Both the position numbers and the translations under genes were made by a program. Below, in pieces: positions 1 to 12,689 of a DNA stretch of 64,000 nucleotides (its first letter is position 1; each line of letters begins with the position of its first letter). Under the pieces are notes generated by a model. The model made no database searches. It was not told the origin of the DNA and worked only from the letters and a program-made list of their open reading frames with translations. Source of the DNA: Psococerastis gibbosa (Eukaryota; Arthropoda; Insecta; Psocodea; Psocidae); contig OZ020488.1 of NCBI GenBank assembly GCA_963971405.1, positions 24,199,089 through 24,263,088 on the forward strand. Direction: 5' to 3'.

Positions 1-1154
1 ACGAATTCGAATTTGGATTACTCAATTTGGTGCATTTTGTTACCAAAGGGGGCGGAGCGTACCGTATTAAATGTTCGATTCTTAATCCGGATTAGTGATT
101 TTTGCCACGATTTTGCCTTACGAAAATTTGTTTACGGCCTACGCTGACATCTTGGATTTGTGACGACTAACGTGTTAATGGTTAATGTTATGCTGTTCGT
201 GTGACTTTTTCTAGGGCTTATTTTTTACAATGTAACTGCAAAGGCTTTCGCGGCCGGAGTCATATGAAGAATCAGTAGAAAATGAGCTGCCGGTCCATAG
301 TCGATATGAAAATGAACTTCCATAGTCAACTTTCAAATCAACCACGGCCTATCAGCCCAATTTCTACTGGTTCTTTATTTTTAGTAGTTAGTTGTTTTTA
401 AGTTATTTTTAATAATAGGTGATAATGATATCATTTCTTTTCTTCAAATTTTGGATTGGCGCGTTTAATTTGAATTCATGTCTACTGCTTAGAATATAAT
501 ATCTGAATATCATAATACGCTCATTTTGTTACATTTTTCGCTTCTTTTCCTCCTGTTCTCCGATTGGTCCAACTTCTAATACGGATTTGTGTTCAAATGT
601 AAAATATTCGTGTAACAAAATACGCCTATTCATGTGTTGCCCAAAATTGAGCACCTTGGACGGCTTTCTCCTTCGCTTCATGCAGGGACCAGATGACAGT
701 AGGGGGCAGAACAGCAGGTGGGCGGAATCATCAACAGCACCACGCAGTCCCCACTAGACAGCGGTGGTCTTCGAGAGTGCGTATCCGGTCCGGAGGCAGT
801 TCAAGGTACGCCAGATGGGAAAAAGGAGCCCGCCATCATAGATTAGTTTTAATACATAACTTAACTAAATTAGTGAAGAGTGGTTGAAAAACCTTGAAAT
901 TAAAATATAAACTACATTTGTCTTAGCATTAATTACGACCCTCAGGGCAAATCAAATCAACGTGTATTTCATGTTATTTTACCTGCATCCATGGATTGCA
1001 TAAACAGAAAATAAAAACAGAACAACCACTATTAACCAAATGCTACCCAGATCAGTATTGCATATCCACTGAGGAACTTCCTACTTCAGTCAAACAACGC
1101 AACAAAAACTAGTCAGGGAGTGCAAAGGACATAACAAAAATAAATATTATTAAC
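1..1154. other. 3' flank of RFC1, no gene seen
   Basis: I see no convincing coding exon on either strand in this AT-rich stretch. Short open frames here, such as one near 693-887, have low-complexity, non-conserved translations. A 16-base string GCGTACCGTATTAAAT occurs at about 57-72 and again near 1873 inside an RFC1 intron, so part of this flank belongs to a dispersed repeat. Confidence 0.5.
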
Positions 1155-1160
1155 ATTTAA
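1155..1160 (-). terminator. Probable RFC1 poly(A) signal (ATTAAA)
   Basis: On the minus strand an ATTAAA hexamer lies about 42 bases after the RFC1 stop codon. ATTAAA is the commonest variant of AATAAA. No canonical AATAAA is nearer on this strand. A very short 3' UTR is implied; this is inference from motif and position. Confidence 0.4.
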
Positions 1161-1201
1161 TCATCAAAGGTCAATCAAAAAGTAAAATGATAAGCAAGCA
1201 T

Positions 1202-4200
1202 TCATTTCTTGCCAGCTTTCCCTCCCTTTTTCGAGCCCTTGCCTTTTGACTCACGAGATTCATCTTTTTTCCCACCGCTCTTTTTGGTGCTTGCTTTACC
1301 TTTCTTAATCATGGCATCAGAGGCTATATCATCTTTAGGTTCTTCATCTTCATCATTGCCCCATTCATCCCCTTCTCCTATGGCATCTTCAAGCAATTCT
1401 GTTTCGTCAACTTTTGACTTCTTGACAGAGACTGTCGCTGCATATGGCGTTGCTGGGCTTTCTTTATTATACGCTCTAGTAAATGCAGCTTTTACCTATT
1501 ATAAAGTAAAGAGAGCCCCCATTAAGGCTCGCCTGAATGGGCCATGGACAAATACTAAATATATTGCAGAAGGAAGTGATCTTATCAATTAATTTTGCAT
1601 AGATATAATCAGCCGACGTCGCAGTACGCGTTTCAGTATTAAATCAAGCCTATCCTTTTCCACAACAGCTCTACTAGGCTTAGTTTAAGCCAATGCATCT
1701 TTGCTTCAAACAGAATATATAGCGGTACTATGCCTAAAATATACGTCGGAGCAGTCGGACAAATTCTGCTTGCATAAAAAAATTGTTCATTTAGTTAAAC
1801 GGTGTAGAATTCTCAAATAAAGGGACTAAATAAATAAACTTTGTATAGCTCACCGACCAAGCTGAAATTTTGCGTACCGTATTAAATTTTCATACTGTTG
1901 TACCAGGCATTTTGTTCGTTTTTATTAATGAACGCTTATGGAAGTATTGAAATAAAAGGAGCGTTTAGTTAGTTTCAATTGTCGTGGTCAAACAGTAGAA
2001 GCTGGATGAGTACAAATTTTCAAATTAACGACTGCGGTTGAAAGTTTTATTTGATATCCCTTTAGCCTTCCTTCGTTGTTATGTTGATGGCTGGAGGAGT
2101 GCTGTCGATCAGACCAAAGCTCATCAAGAGCTGTAGAGCCAGAAGAAGAAGAAGAAGAAGTAGGGCACGATAGTGATTTTCTATGTATAAAGCCTTTAGG
2201 CTTGGGGTGCCTTGATTTTGGAAAAAATGTGTATAAATTCAGAAAAATAAAGAAACTATTATTATTATATGGCCTAACTTTACAGATAAATAAATTCTTA
2301 CCTTTGAGTCAATACTACCAAAAGGTTCCTTTCCATTAGGCCACTGGCAGAGTTCTACTAGGCTGTCCAAATCTTCGCGCAGCAACTGGTAAATTTCCAT
2401 AACCTTCAGGGATTTAGGGACTCCAGCAGAACCTTCTTGTATTAAGGGTCTCAGAATTGTATCCCGTAGTAAATAGGAATAGTCAAGATTCATCGCTGTC
2501 TTATTGCCAGATGTCCTGGAATTTTACCAGAAAGACATGGAACAAAGAACCGGTACGAGTGAACCCGTACATGCTTTCCTATTTATCAAGTAGGCACCGA
2601 GATAGATAATATGAATAGTTGCATAGTAAATAATTGTTCTAGGGCTAATTTTCGGCTCGACTTGCCCTATCTCTAAGCTCTGAAGTTGATGAATGGGACG
2701 ATTGCATGGTCTAGAACGGGCAGACCTATACATTACAACACAGAAGACTGAGACACCGGTTCTTATATGGTAGGTACCCCGCACACCTTAGGTTAGGGGG
2801 GCCCACAATATATGTTGATATGTTACAAATGTTGAGAAATACACGAATTATTATTATTATTATATTTCTCCTCTTGCCACTGCTAAAACTCAGAATTCGC
2901 ATCCCTCAACTTAAAAAAATTCACTCACTATTCTCATACTCTTGGAAAGATGAATATCGGTAATTAACCTGAAAATAAACCTTCCTTCCAAATGTTATTG
3001 AAAGAATACGTACGGGTGAAAGGATCTAAATATCAAACTTGTCAATTTCATGAAAACAAAAACTCACCGAAGACGAGTATGAACATGCAACTCTTGCAAA
3101 AGTCGATCCATTCTTCCCCTTTTTGAATTTTTACCCAGCCAGGCTGGAAAATTTATCTGTCCCATGACATGGCCGGCCATCTCATAACCAGGGATCACAC
3201 TGGAGAACAGCGCCTGGTCAAAAAAAAAAAAAAAAAATACTCAACACGATGGAAATGGAGTCCTCCATTTAAATTTTTTGCGTAAAGTCAAATTTCTCAT
3301 GAAATAGAGCCATAAATGAGGTGTCATAGACCAGAAAAATATTTCTCTATGATTTGAATTATGCTGTAGGTAGTTACTAACACCGATCGGCCAAAGTTTT
3401 GGTACTTGATTTGTAAATAAAAAAGGTTACTACTGAGAATTGTCGGGTTGAAGGAGTTGTTAGTCACGGCCACATACTATCTATCAAAACAAAATGCAAA
3501 ATGAAGATGAACATTTCTTCTACACTGTGCATACGATCTCTCATTTTTGACTCAACAATTAACATTGTTAGGGAAATTTGACTTAGTGCAAAAAAAAAAA
3601 AAAAAAAAAAATGAAAAGGTGGGTCGATTTGCTCTTAAAATCTTCTACTTGAACCTATAGAACTCAAGCAACACTATGCAATGATAACCCACTGCTAGTT
3701 AGAAAAAAGAAGTTACCTGGACAGGAAGAAGAGACCAAGCATTTTGGGATCTAATATTCCGCTCTACAACATCACCCCAGGCCAGACTATCTGCAGCTCG
3801 AGAAAGACATTCCAATGTCTTCCTCTTTTCGCCCCTAAAAACAAAAAAAAAAAAATAATGTAGTATTATTTTTATATTCCCCACTGCAAGTTAAGGCTCG
3901 GAAACAAAATTCTGATACATCATATTTTAAATAATTAATTCCAGCTTCAATTGTTAACCAAGAGCATAAATCACAGCGGTGCCACAAAGAAAGGCTTTTT
4001 ATGCTACCAAGGTGATATTTATGCTCTGCTGTAATTAAAAAGTATACTGTAGGGAAGTTGTAATAAATTATTTAAAATACGACGTCAGCGCAGCGTTTTG
4101 TTTCCGAGTCTTAATGCGCTTCAGGCAACCGTTCTATGATTAGCCTTGATTTTTCTGCAGATTAATTAGTTATCATTTAGCTATGGAGATCTTTCGCATA

Positions 4201-7200
4201 GAAAGTAAGCCTGTTTGAGGGCTCCCCCTCATGCCGAGAAGAGGTCATCTGGAAGGTATTTAGTTTTCCGAATTTGTTACCATTATTGCCATAATCAGGG
4301 CGCCCACAAGCCTAATGGCGCGTGGGAAAACGCCCAAAGCCCTAACCTAAATTATTATAGCTATTGAAAATTTCAAATCACTTAGTTCCTCTACATTCTG
4401 ATGTGCGTCACCAACGTCGTGTAGAGAGAGCGATGTACTACATTACTAATACTTACTTTGCTTTATATGGTTTAACGCGAGCATACGTATCCTGGACGAA
4501 TAGAGGGCCTAAGCTGTAGTCTTGGAAGAAGAGGTCTTCTTTTTCACGTAAGGTTGTCTTCTCTTGTTCAGATGCTGAGAAAACTTGACGTGCCACGTCC
4601 CATGGACCCTAAAATTACAATTAAGGACTCAATGATGATACGGAGCATTGCACTAATCAAATACCAGCAATATAGCGCAATACTTCTCATTTGGAAGAAT
4701 ACTTTTCCTGTATGAATTTATTACTTAGCCCACTAATAATACAAAATGGATGAAAACATTCGCACGAACAATGTTAAAAGCATGTTACATTCTAATATAC
4801 CGAAGAAGCGTCAGACATACCATTTTGAGAGACTTTTTGGCTTTAGCTGAACTTTCTTTCACTTGGTCCGTAGTCAATTCCTTATCCTTCACAGTCCACA
4901 ACGATAAATTGTGAAGAACTTGTCTAACATCTTGATTAGCACTCGTAATCATATCATTTAGCGCATCTCCGGGAATTTTTAGTCCCTCCTTACAGCATAT
5001 GGATAACATAGCGCCCTGAAATATAATGCTTTGACGTTGATTAAGAGTTCGATGTTACACTGTAGTAGTGGTAGCGATTCAACAATCACTAATTACTGGT
5101 ATGGTAAAATTCTATGGGTCACAAGACCACGTCCATAAAAAGCCATTACATACTTGCTGGAGAAAAATGGCCTTACCTTGATTTGCTCAACTCTTGGTCT
5201 ATTAAATCTCAAATCAAAGCAATAGTTGACCAGCGATCTCATTTTTGGGTGACTTCTGTCATTGCACATGCAAACAATAGGAACCCTGGTGTTCTTGATG
5301 AGTTGGATTAACTCCTGTATTCCTCCGCGATCTTCATTTCCAGCCATTCCGTCCACCTCGTCCATTACAAGTACATGCCTCTTAGTAGTTTGCTTGTCTT
5401 CAACTGAAAAAAATCAGTATAACACCATCTTGCTTTATTTATTTAAAATAAATTTGTTCAATTTAATTACTTCTATCGACTTTAAGGCAGCAATTAAAGA
5501 TTAAATAAAAATTATACAGACAAGGATCCTCTTCGATGTACGGTTTTAATATGCCATAGGCATACAACAGGTGACTGACAGACTCCTGTGAACATTACCT
5601 GAAAAGTAGTTCCGAATAGATTTGGAACCCAGAAGTTCAGCTACATGATCGGACAACAGTCGCTTAGACCGAGTATCGGAAGCATTGAATTCGACAGTGT
5701 CATATTCGAGTTCTTGGCATACCAACGTAACAGTAGTTGTTTTGCCAACACCTGGCGGTCCAGACAAAAGTGCTGCTTTGTAGTATGACCCGTCATCAGA
5801 GTTATGTGCCCATGGAGCTAAAAATATAAAATACTTAAACATTCATGAGCATTCAGTAACAAGTCTACAAAGAAAATTGCTTATAGGCTAATTGTAATAG
5901 TAAGGTGTAAGGTCCAAAATTTACCCAATGTGAAAATAGAGACAATTTCCCTTCTTTAATTTTAATACTCTGTACTGAAGAAATACTTATTCTAATTAGC
6001 TACTTTTTAAAATTAAAGAAAGAAAATTGTCTTTGTTACACAATGGGTGAGTTTTGCGTATTCCCCCCCCCCCCCCCCCCCCCCCCCGAAATAAATGTTT
6101 GTATGTTTGGTATGTATGGTTTGAAGAATTTATCCATTAATTCAGTAATAAATTACGTAAAAACAAATTTTGCCCTTTGCCCCCCCCCCCCCCCCCCCCC
6201 CCGAAATCAAAACCTGGGCACGGCCTTGAGTGGTGACATAATGCCCCAGCAAATCTCGGTTAAAGACTATACAACTCTAAAAGTTGAATGTAACACAACC
6301 AACCGTGATAAATCAGCTAATTTATACGAGTAGAATAAAACGCATAAGCTACCTGGTCTAGCTGTTTTTTTCTTTTCGGAGGACCCATGATGTTTGTACC
6401 AATCAGTAAGCCATTTGATAAGCTTCTTTACGTTACTCTTCTCACCCGCTTGTCCAATAATAGCTTTTGTACTCTTAGGTTTGTACTTATCAACCCAGAG
6501 TGAATCTCCTAGGCTACGCTCTATGGGCAGGTTACTAAGACTAATAGCCGGCTGACCTACAATGAAAGAAATTTAACAGAAATTTTGGTTGGATAAAAGC
6601 GGTATTAAAACAAATTATAAATAAATTATATCTTTTGTTAGAATTTATCAATTTACATGACTTCAGTGGAATATCACAACAAAATACACCATTTCGAGCG
6701 GAATACAAGGAGGTAGGTAGGTAGTAAATGCATTTAGGCAGAATTTTGACCAATATTATTGTAAGATTCGCCCATGTCCGAGAATACCAGACGAAGAGAA
6801 TAATTTTTTAAAAATATGATGCAATGTCTGATCTTTGAGACATTCGTCTTTCCTTTCAATGAACTATAGGCCAAAAGCAGCAGAAGCGGCAAAACGCGCT
6901 AGATATGCAAACTCAACAAAAATACGTACCATAAGCTTGCTTCAATGCTGAAGACTCAATAGATGAACCAATGCCTGAACTTGAAGGTTGACTTATTATG
7001 GAACCTGTTCGGGACAGATTTTTTGTAGAAAAATCTTTAGCGTCAATCACCATTTTCACCCGTCCTGATGTAGACCCCTTCTGGGACACTGGCGAGCTTG
7101 AATTAAAGGAACAGTCAATTCCAGAACTAGAACTTTCATTATCCTTAATTGTAATGGTATTCAGTCTAGGAACTTCAGTAGTCACTTCAGCCTTATTAGT

Positions 7201-10200
7201 ATTATAATCTTTTTCTTCTCTTTTGATTTTCTTAACACTTGTGTTTGTAGCTTCGTTATCTTTTCTTTTCCCACCACTAAAATACTTAGATTCAACTTCG
7301 CTATCACTCGGTTCAAAATTTCTGATGAGTTCAAGAAGTCCATCTTCTGAAAGGTGTGGAATTCGGAATTGTTCGGCTTTCTTCAGCTTTGACTCTCCAG
7401 GCTCTTCACCAATGATGATATAGCTTGTTCTCTTACTGACCGAAGAAGTAGCACGGCCCCCGCATTTTGATATCAAATCAGCGGCTTCTTCTCTATCCAA
7501 TGATTCCAACACTCCAGTTATAACAAATGATTTTCCTTGAAGACAATTAGGAGTCCCCTGTAATAAATAGATTAATTATTAACTATTTATTTCTTTATTT
7601 GGATATCTTATATAATCTTCAAAAACTAAAGGTGATGGGTACCGGCTACACATACGTATAGCTGAAGAGTTATCACATATTCCACCCTTCTGAACCTTAA
7701 GAAAGGACGAGACATTCTCATTTTACTAGAAGTCGAAACTTATTCATTGTAATTTTCATCGGCATCTTATAATACCATTGTGTATTTTGAACTGTAAAAT
7801 TACCGTTAAGTCTATGGGGGGGGGGGAGTAATTGGAAGCTGATTACATGAACCTTTGGGCCAACGCTGGATGGCGATGGCCCTCCGCCGTTCTCTCTTCC
7901 TCAGATTGGGAGGTCAATGACCAAAAATAGCGCCCATGATTAACTTACGGTGAGATGCCTATCCTATCACTTTATATTTTATTTCCTTCATTTTTCGACG
8001 AAATAGCAGTTGGCTATGTTGATCATTTGAGTTATAATGAAGTAGGCCAGCGTTTCTCAACCTTTTTTACCTCACGGCACACTAACTGACAATCAAATTT
8101 ACTTACGGCACACTATGTTATTTTCATTACATTACATTCAGTTAGGCAAAACTAGAAAATATTAATACATGGTATGTTTACTAGGTTAAACAAATGAAAA
8201 ACTCCTTATTAGTGGTAAAACAAAAATTAAGATTTAAAAACGCATTTTATCGGGTGAGAACTAACGGTCGTAACTGATGTCACAAAATCATCGTCTTTTT
8301 TGGCGGCACACCTACAGACCCTTTGCGGCACCCCAGTGTGCCGGGGCACACCGGTTGAGAAAGTAAGTAAGTCAGTAAGTAAGTATATATATATAATTGA
8401 ACAATCAATAAAAATCGAAGCATAAATCCCCAGCACTAAGTACAAAAATGACTTGTCACGCTGGGGTCAAAAGTTAAGTACAATACATAATTTAACATTA
8501 TTATTATTATTTTAACTTACAATCCAAAAAGTATAAAATTGAGTAGAATAAAAAATAAAAAAATTCAATTAAACTTGCAGTCTCTATAGGTTCGATGGGC
8601 ACAAAGTTATTTGAGAAGAGATCTATGAAGAATTCTGAAATATTTGAAGTAAATGTTTATTGTCAGCTTTATTTATACAATTTTTAGATGAATTTAAAAA
8701 ATGCTTACTTGAGCGGAGAACCTTTATCTCTATTGGAAGGGAATTGAATAGTTTGCAGGCTAAAAATATTGGAGAGTGTTCAAAAATGCATTTTCTTGCA
8801 GGCTCGGAAAAAATATGAGATAGACGATGCCTGGTATTGACATGATGCTGCTGTAGGGAACTAAGTACTAAATTATCACTAGTAAGTTGGTTAGCGTAAC
8901 GAAGTAAAATTGCAGAATAAACTTGATTAAAGGTTGGCACATCAAACTCATTATATATCAAATCAGTGGGATATCTGCGTGGGTGGAAAGGCTGAAGTAA
9001 ACTTTAAAACTGATAGCTATTTTTGGACTATTAGCTTATTATCTGGGCATTGGGTCAAATAAAGTTGCTGTAAATTAAAAAAAAAAATATTTATGACGGG
9101 AGAGAATACTCTTCCAAGCCAACCAATCATCAATCAGAGCGAGGATTCTCCATCGGTTGCAACTGGAAATTGTATAAGAAAATTGTTCATTTATAACTAA
9201 TATCAATAACACCATATTTAAAGAGTACTCTAGCCGTTGACAATGGCGGCGTTTCCATTGACCTCGTTTTGCAGAATGCACATGACGTTGATGTGGTAGC
9301 AGACATTAATAAGTCTTTAATGTCTGCTACCACGTCAACGTCATGTGCATTCTGCAAAACGAGGTCAATGGAAACGCCGCCAATCATACTCACCTTAGGA
9401 ATAGGCTTTGAACCAGGATTCCTCGGACCTCCTCGATTGAGAAAACGCTGATAAGCCTCTGCATTCGCTTTTCTCTTTGAATCACTCTCACATGGAGGCC
9501 TATCAGAAGCATCATTTTTTGGTGTTTTTTGGGCGTCATTTAAAGTTATGTTAAGGGTTCTTTTGGCTTCAATTGGAAACTCATTTTCCAGCTTCATATT
9601 TTTCTCATTGTTATCACCTGCACCAACAGACTTCGCTGGGGTTTCAACCTTTTCCTTTCTAGGGGTGACTCCAAGAATTTCCTCATCAATTTCGCACAAA
9701 GTAGCTTCAAAATCATCATCGAAATGATCTACGGTTAACGAAGAGCTTGCTTTCTCTTTTGTTTTCTTTGATCTTCGTTTGCCGTCCCTTTCATGACTTC
9801 TGTCGCTATTTTTGACAGAACTTCCATCACTTTGCTTAATTAATGTTTGAGGTTTCTGCTGAATAAGAGACTTGCCAAAGAATGTTGATATATCAACCGG
9901 TTTCTCTGGTTCTTTCTTTTTTGGAGACGGTGTTTTCACTTCTGGAAATAGTTTCGAAACTGTAGTTACCTAAGATGGGCAAATCCAATTATCTAATGTT
10001 GTGTCATAAATATTCATTTATATTATTATGGCAATGTATTTAATTTTATAGGCATTATTAGCGAAGTAAGGTAATTTATACAAAGTTATTACGAAGGGGT
10101 CACTACACTTATGCAAGAACAAATTTGGACTAAATAAGACCTCGTATGGAATTAGCTAAACCAGTATACTCTCTTTCATGAAACGAAAGCAGCTAACTGC

Positions 10201-11955
10201 AGTCACAGTCACTGCACTGCTTTCGTTTTAAGTAGAAGGTCAATGAAAGTAAGTAAGTACTACACGGGGAATGACAAATCGTGAATAATAGAAAAGCTTG
10301 TAGGACACACCTGTGGGACTGGTTTTCTTACTTTCACAACAGCAATATTTTAGATTCTTGATTAACCATGGCCGAATCAGTCATGTCCATTGAAATGAGT
10401 TTATAATGAAAGGACAATGGTACGGCAGATTGCCCCCGAAAAAGATGATACTGTCTCTTTACATAAATTCACTGAATCCCACTGTACTACTGGGGTATAA
10501 TTTAAATACAGCCGGGGACTAATTCCCATACTTGGTTAAAAGCTGACGCTGGTTACAATCTCAACGGTAAGCATGTCTCAGCTTGTCCATTTTCACTTGT
10601 ACCGGTGTGGTTTAACATCGAGGAGTAAGCCAACGGACAAACTTCATACGGAAACAATAGCAATGTCCGCAAAATCAATGGGGTCGTTGTCAGGGTAAGA
10701 TTCAAATGAAAGTAAGTATACTTCAGCGAACGTCCGTTCCTGGCTGATTGGCCATTAGACGCCATGCCACACAGTACAGCAGTACCTTTCCATCCAGCGT
10801 GGACGTTGGGGTTTCTGCTTCCAGGCCGCTGCAGCTCAGTAAGTGATCGGCTTTTCCTTCCCCTTGCAAGCATATGGGGCAATAGGATGATTAGGCGATA
10901 CTTATTTTGAGGAAGTGGCTCTGGATATGGTCGTGTCCTGTGGCCAGTCTGAACACTGCCACAGCGATACGTCCACAAAAAGCCCTTGCTCACTTACTTT
11001 TTTGCCTGTCCGGTAGTTCCGCACAAGGTGCAAAATATTGAAAATTTTTAAAACAGTAATAATAATAATAATTTACAAAAAAAAAAATACGTGCATATTC
11101 TACTGAGAGTACCAATGCTTTTATTACAGACAGAAAGTTAATAAGGAGCCTATTATGTATACACAACGCATATTGAGTACTACTATTATATATTTTGAAG
11201 GGCTTTTAAAGGACGCATGCCTTGAACTATTTGTAGTGGCCTATTGAACTTTGCCCTGCCAACGACCCCGTCGGTTTTCGGACATTATTGGTAACTTATT
11301 GTATACAATGAATTTCTGGTCACTACTCGTTGGCAAACTGATTTACCATTCGACGTCAACCCACACCGACTACATTTACCAAAGATCAAGCTCAGACATG
11401 TTTACCAGTAACATTGTAACTAAATTTAAGTAAGGGAACGAGTTAAGTAAATGACTAACATATTTAATTACAGTATTACTCACTGGGTTTTTCAAACTTT
11501 CCTTTCTTGACTTGAGGCTTGTGCACAAAATCATCCTCTTCGTCTGAGTCAGCAATATTAAACACCCGCTTCTTTTCGGTTTTAGCCGCTCCTTCACTGC
11601 TTGCAGCTGATTTTTTGATAGGGGCAAAAAATGATCGAATATCCTAAAACGATCGGTAAAAATTAAATGGCTCAATGTTCAAAGGGCCATCTAACTATAT
11701 GGTACTGTACAGGAACGAATAGGGCCCTACTTCTAAACTGGGCTGCAAATAAATGACTATGCTTCGCCGACCTTTAATTCTTTCAGAACGGGTTTCTGAA
11801 GTTAAATGTTTTGTTATTTTATAAGGGGCAGCTTAACTGGATCTTTACCTAAAATCATAACAGAATTGCTTATCCTATCGTGTGAGAATATATCCTGCGA
11901 ATGAGTACGCTTGTCAGCTTGTGAATATCATACAGTAGTTGCTCACCTTTGACAT
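1202..11955 (-). CDS. RFC1: Replication factor C subunit 1 (clamp loader large subunit)
   Basis: RFC1 forms the RFC complex with RFC2-5 and loads PCNA onto primed DNA in the nucleus. Thirteen coding exons join in frame: 11947-11955, 11484-11643, 9394-9959, 6930-7557, 6353-6556, 5599-5817, 5177-5403, 4821-5015, 4457-4608, 3717-3834, 3068-3213, 2302-2515 and 1202-1495, giving 1043 aa (human about 1148). The N-terminus MSKDIRSFFAP resembles a PCNA-binding motif. A BRCT domain lies at about 250-335, Walker A GPPGVGKT at about 542-549 and Walker B LVMDEVDG at about 607-614. RFC1-specific C-terminal domains follow, then a lysine-rich tail. Exon 3's acceptor is least certain: 9959 keeps the frame, whereas the nearby AG at 9970/9971 breaks it. 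A palindromic MITE sits 12 bases inside the intron after exon 3. Identity is clear; small N-terminal exons could be missed. Confidence 0.95.
2142..2161. repeat. (GAA)n microsatellite
   Basis: A run of GAAGAAGAAGAAG repeats lies in the last RFC1 intron. It is a simple repeat with no evident function. Confidence 0.8.
2544..2660 (+). repeat. Fragment of the 0.86-kb repeat family, left end
   Basis: The sequence AAAGAACCGGTACGAGTGAA followed by ATGCTTTCCTATTTATCAA matches the left end of the repeat family at 51561, 54147 and 61155. It lies in RFC1 intron 11, and its tip is about 29 bases upstream, in gene sense, of the exon 12 acceptor at 2515/2516. Confidence 0.6.
6063..6232. repeat. Twin poly-C tracts, probable hAT MITE remnants
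   Basis: Two C homopolymers of more than 20 bases start at about 6063 and 6180 in an RFC1 intron. The second is followed by ACCTGGGCACGGCCTTG, which resembles the right end of the hAT MITE at 58245-58385. No matching left end or target duplication was found, so this is probably a decayed or nested remnant. Confidence 0.4.
8048..8362. mobile_element. hAT-type MITE with TTCTCAACC termini
   Basis: The left end CAGCGTTTCTCAACC and the right end GGTTGAGAAA form an inverted pair typical of hAT non-autonomous elements. The interior has repeated CGGCACAC motifs. The right tip is lost into a (GTAA)n and (TA)n microsatellite at 8363-8392, so no 8-bp target duplication can be read. It lies in the large RFC1 intron before the BRCT exon. 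Confidence 0.65.
8623..8961 (-). pseudogene. 3' fragment of a non-LTR retrotransposon ORF2
   Basis: The translation (about 112 aa) contains LACKLFNSLPIEIK followed by an SSKHFLNSSK-like end. Reverse transcriptases of CR1/Jockey-like elements typically finish with a comparable 'LWNSLP' segment. There is no catalytic RT motif, so only the extreme C-terminus is present. It lies antisense inside the window but sense to RFC1, within an RFC1 intron. Assignment rests on this motif alone. Confidence 0.5.
9245..9381. mobile_element. Palindromic MITE, copy A
   Basis: A 137-bp near-perfect inverted repeat with 65-66-base arms, one mismatch and a loop of a few bases. Termini read GGCGGCGTTTCCATTGAC. The core TGACGTGGTAGCAGACATT is shared with copies B, C and D. 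Flanking trinucleotides are AAT on both sides, consistent with a 3-bp target duplication. The element begins 12 bases inside the RFC1 intron whose donor is AAG|GTGAGT at 9394/9393. A PIF/Harbinger-like origin is possible but unproven. Confidence 0.8.
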
Positions 11956-12298
11956 TCTGACTTGAGGAATAAGACAACAATTAATTAAGCCACCAAAATA
12001 ATTGTTAATTCAAAACTTGTCTGTAAAAGTTGGGAAATTTCAAATTATTATACCATTCCACAAATTTCCATGATTTTCAATGTTTTGAAAGCAAGCCGAG
12101 CAAGCGCCATTGTCGCCAGCCATTACCGAAGCATCAAAATGGCAGCGAGCGGGTAGCGGTGAAAGACGTGGAAACAGAACAAAATGTAAATAAATAATAA
12201 AATAAATAAATAAATCATTCAGATGATATTTAGATTTCAGAATCAGTTATTTATTGCTTCTTTTGATAATTTAGTTTCGCAAACACCAAAAAACTAGT
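11956..12298. promoter_or_regulatory. Probable bidirectional promoter RFC1/GSKIP
   Basis: The RFC1 and GSKIP start codons face away from each other across 343 bp. The interval has a locally GC-richer patch with two YY1-like motifs: CGCCATT near 12105 and AAAATGGCAGC near 12137. No TATA box is evident. A shared housekeeping promoter is inferred from spacing and motifs. Confidence 0.5.
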
Positions 12299-12655
12299 AT
12301 GGATATTCAGCCAACACGGAGCCATTGGGAAATTGAAGCGGAAGGTGTAATAAGTGACATAAAAGGTCATGTGGCTTCAATACAAGTGGCTCACACATTA
12401 CCAAACAACGACGAACATTTGTATATCAATATAGAAACGCTTGAAAGGGCAACTTATTGCATTCAGTTGGATGAAAATGGGTTTACAGTTGTAGGGCACA
12501 AATTCGACTCAACGGATCTAAACGAAGTTAGTTATGAAACCCCCTATGCATTACTATCAAGCATAAGCCCTTTGTACGTGAAATCGTTTGGCAGCGAGCT
12601 GCAAAATAGACTCATGCTTTTGGCTTCAGCAAGGGATGAGATTTCTGAGTTGTAG
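12299..12655 (+). CDS. GSKIP: GSK3B-interacting protein (GSKIP domain)
   Basis: A single-exon, 118-aa protein that is essentially one GSKIP (DUF727) domain. In vertebrates GSKIP binds and inhibits GSK3-beta and anchors protein kinase A in the cytosol. Visible signatures are the YINIETLERATYCIQL strand region, VVGHKF in the middle, and a C-terminal helix SPLYVKSFGSELQNRLMLLA corresponding to the GSK3-binding segment. It is shorter than human GSKIP (139 aa), lacking most of the N-terminal extension that carries the PKA-anchoring part. The start was chosen as the first ATG before the conserved domain. It is divergently paired with RFC1. Debris of a retroelement begins about 35 bases after the stop, so the 3' UTR is short or includes it. 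Confidence 0.9.
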   Translation: MDIQPTRSHWEIEAEGVISDIKGHVASIQVAHTLPNNDEHLYINIETLERATYCIQLDENGFTVVGHKFDSTDLNEVSYETPYALLSSISPLYVKSFGSELQNRLMLLASARDEISEL

Positions 12656-12689
12656 CAGTGGTAAGAGTAGAAACATATTTTCTTAATAT

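Noticed and set aside
1209..1592. Plus-strand open frame of 127 codons
   Set aside because: It is the antisense shadow of the last RFC1 exon, which has the conserved lysine-rich tail on the minus strand.
6043..6333. Open frame with poly-proline stretches
   Set aside because: The prolines come from C homopolymers in transposon remnants within an RFC1 intron.
9187..9451. Open frames on both strands across the 9.2-9.45 kb segment
   Set aside because: They read through the palindromic MITE, so both strands give the same peptide. The real RFC1 exon stops at 9394.
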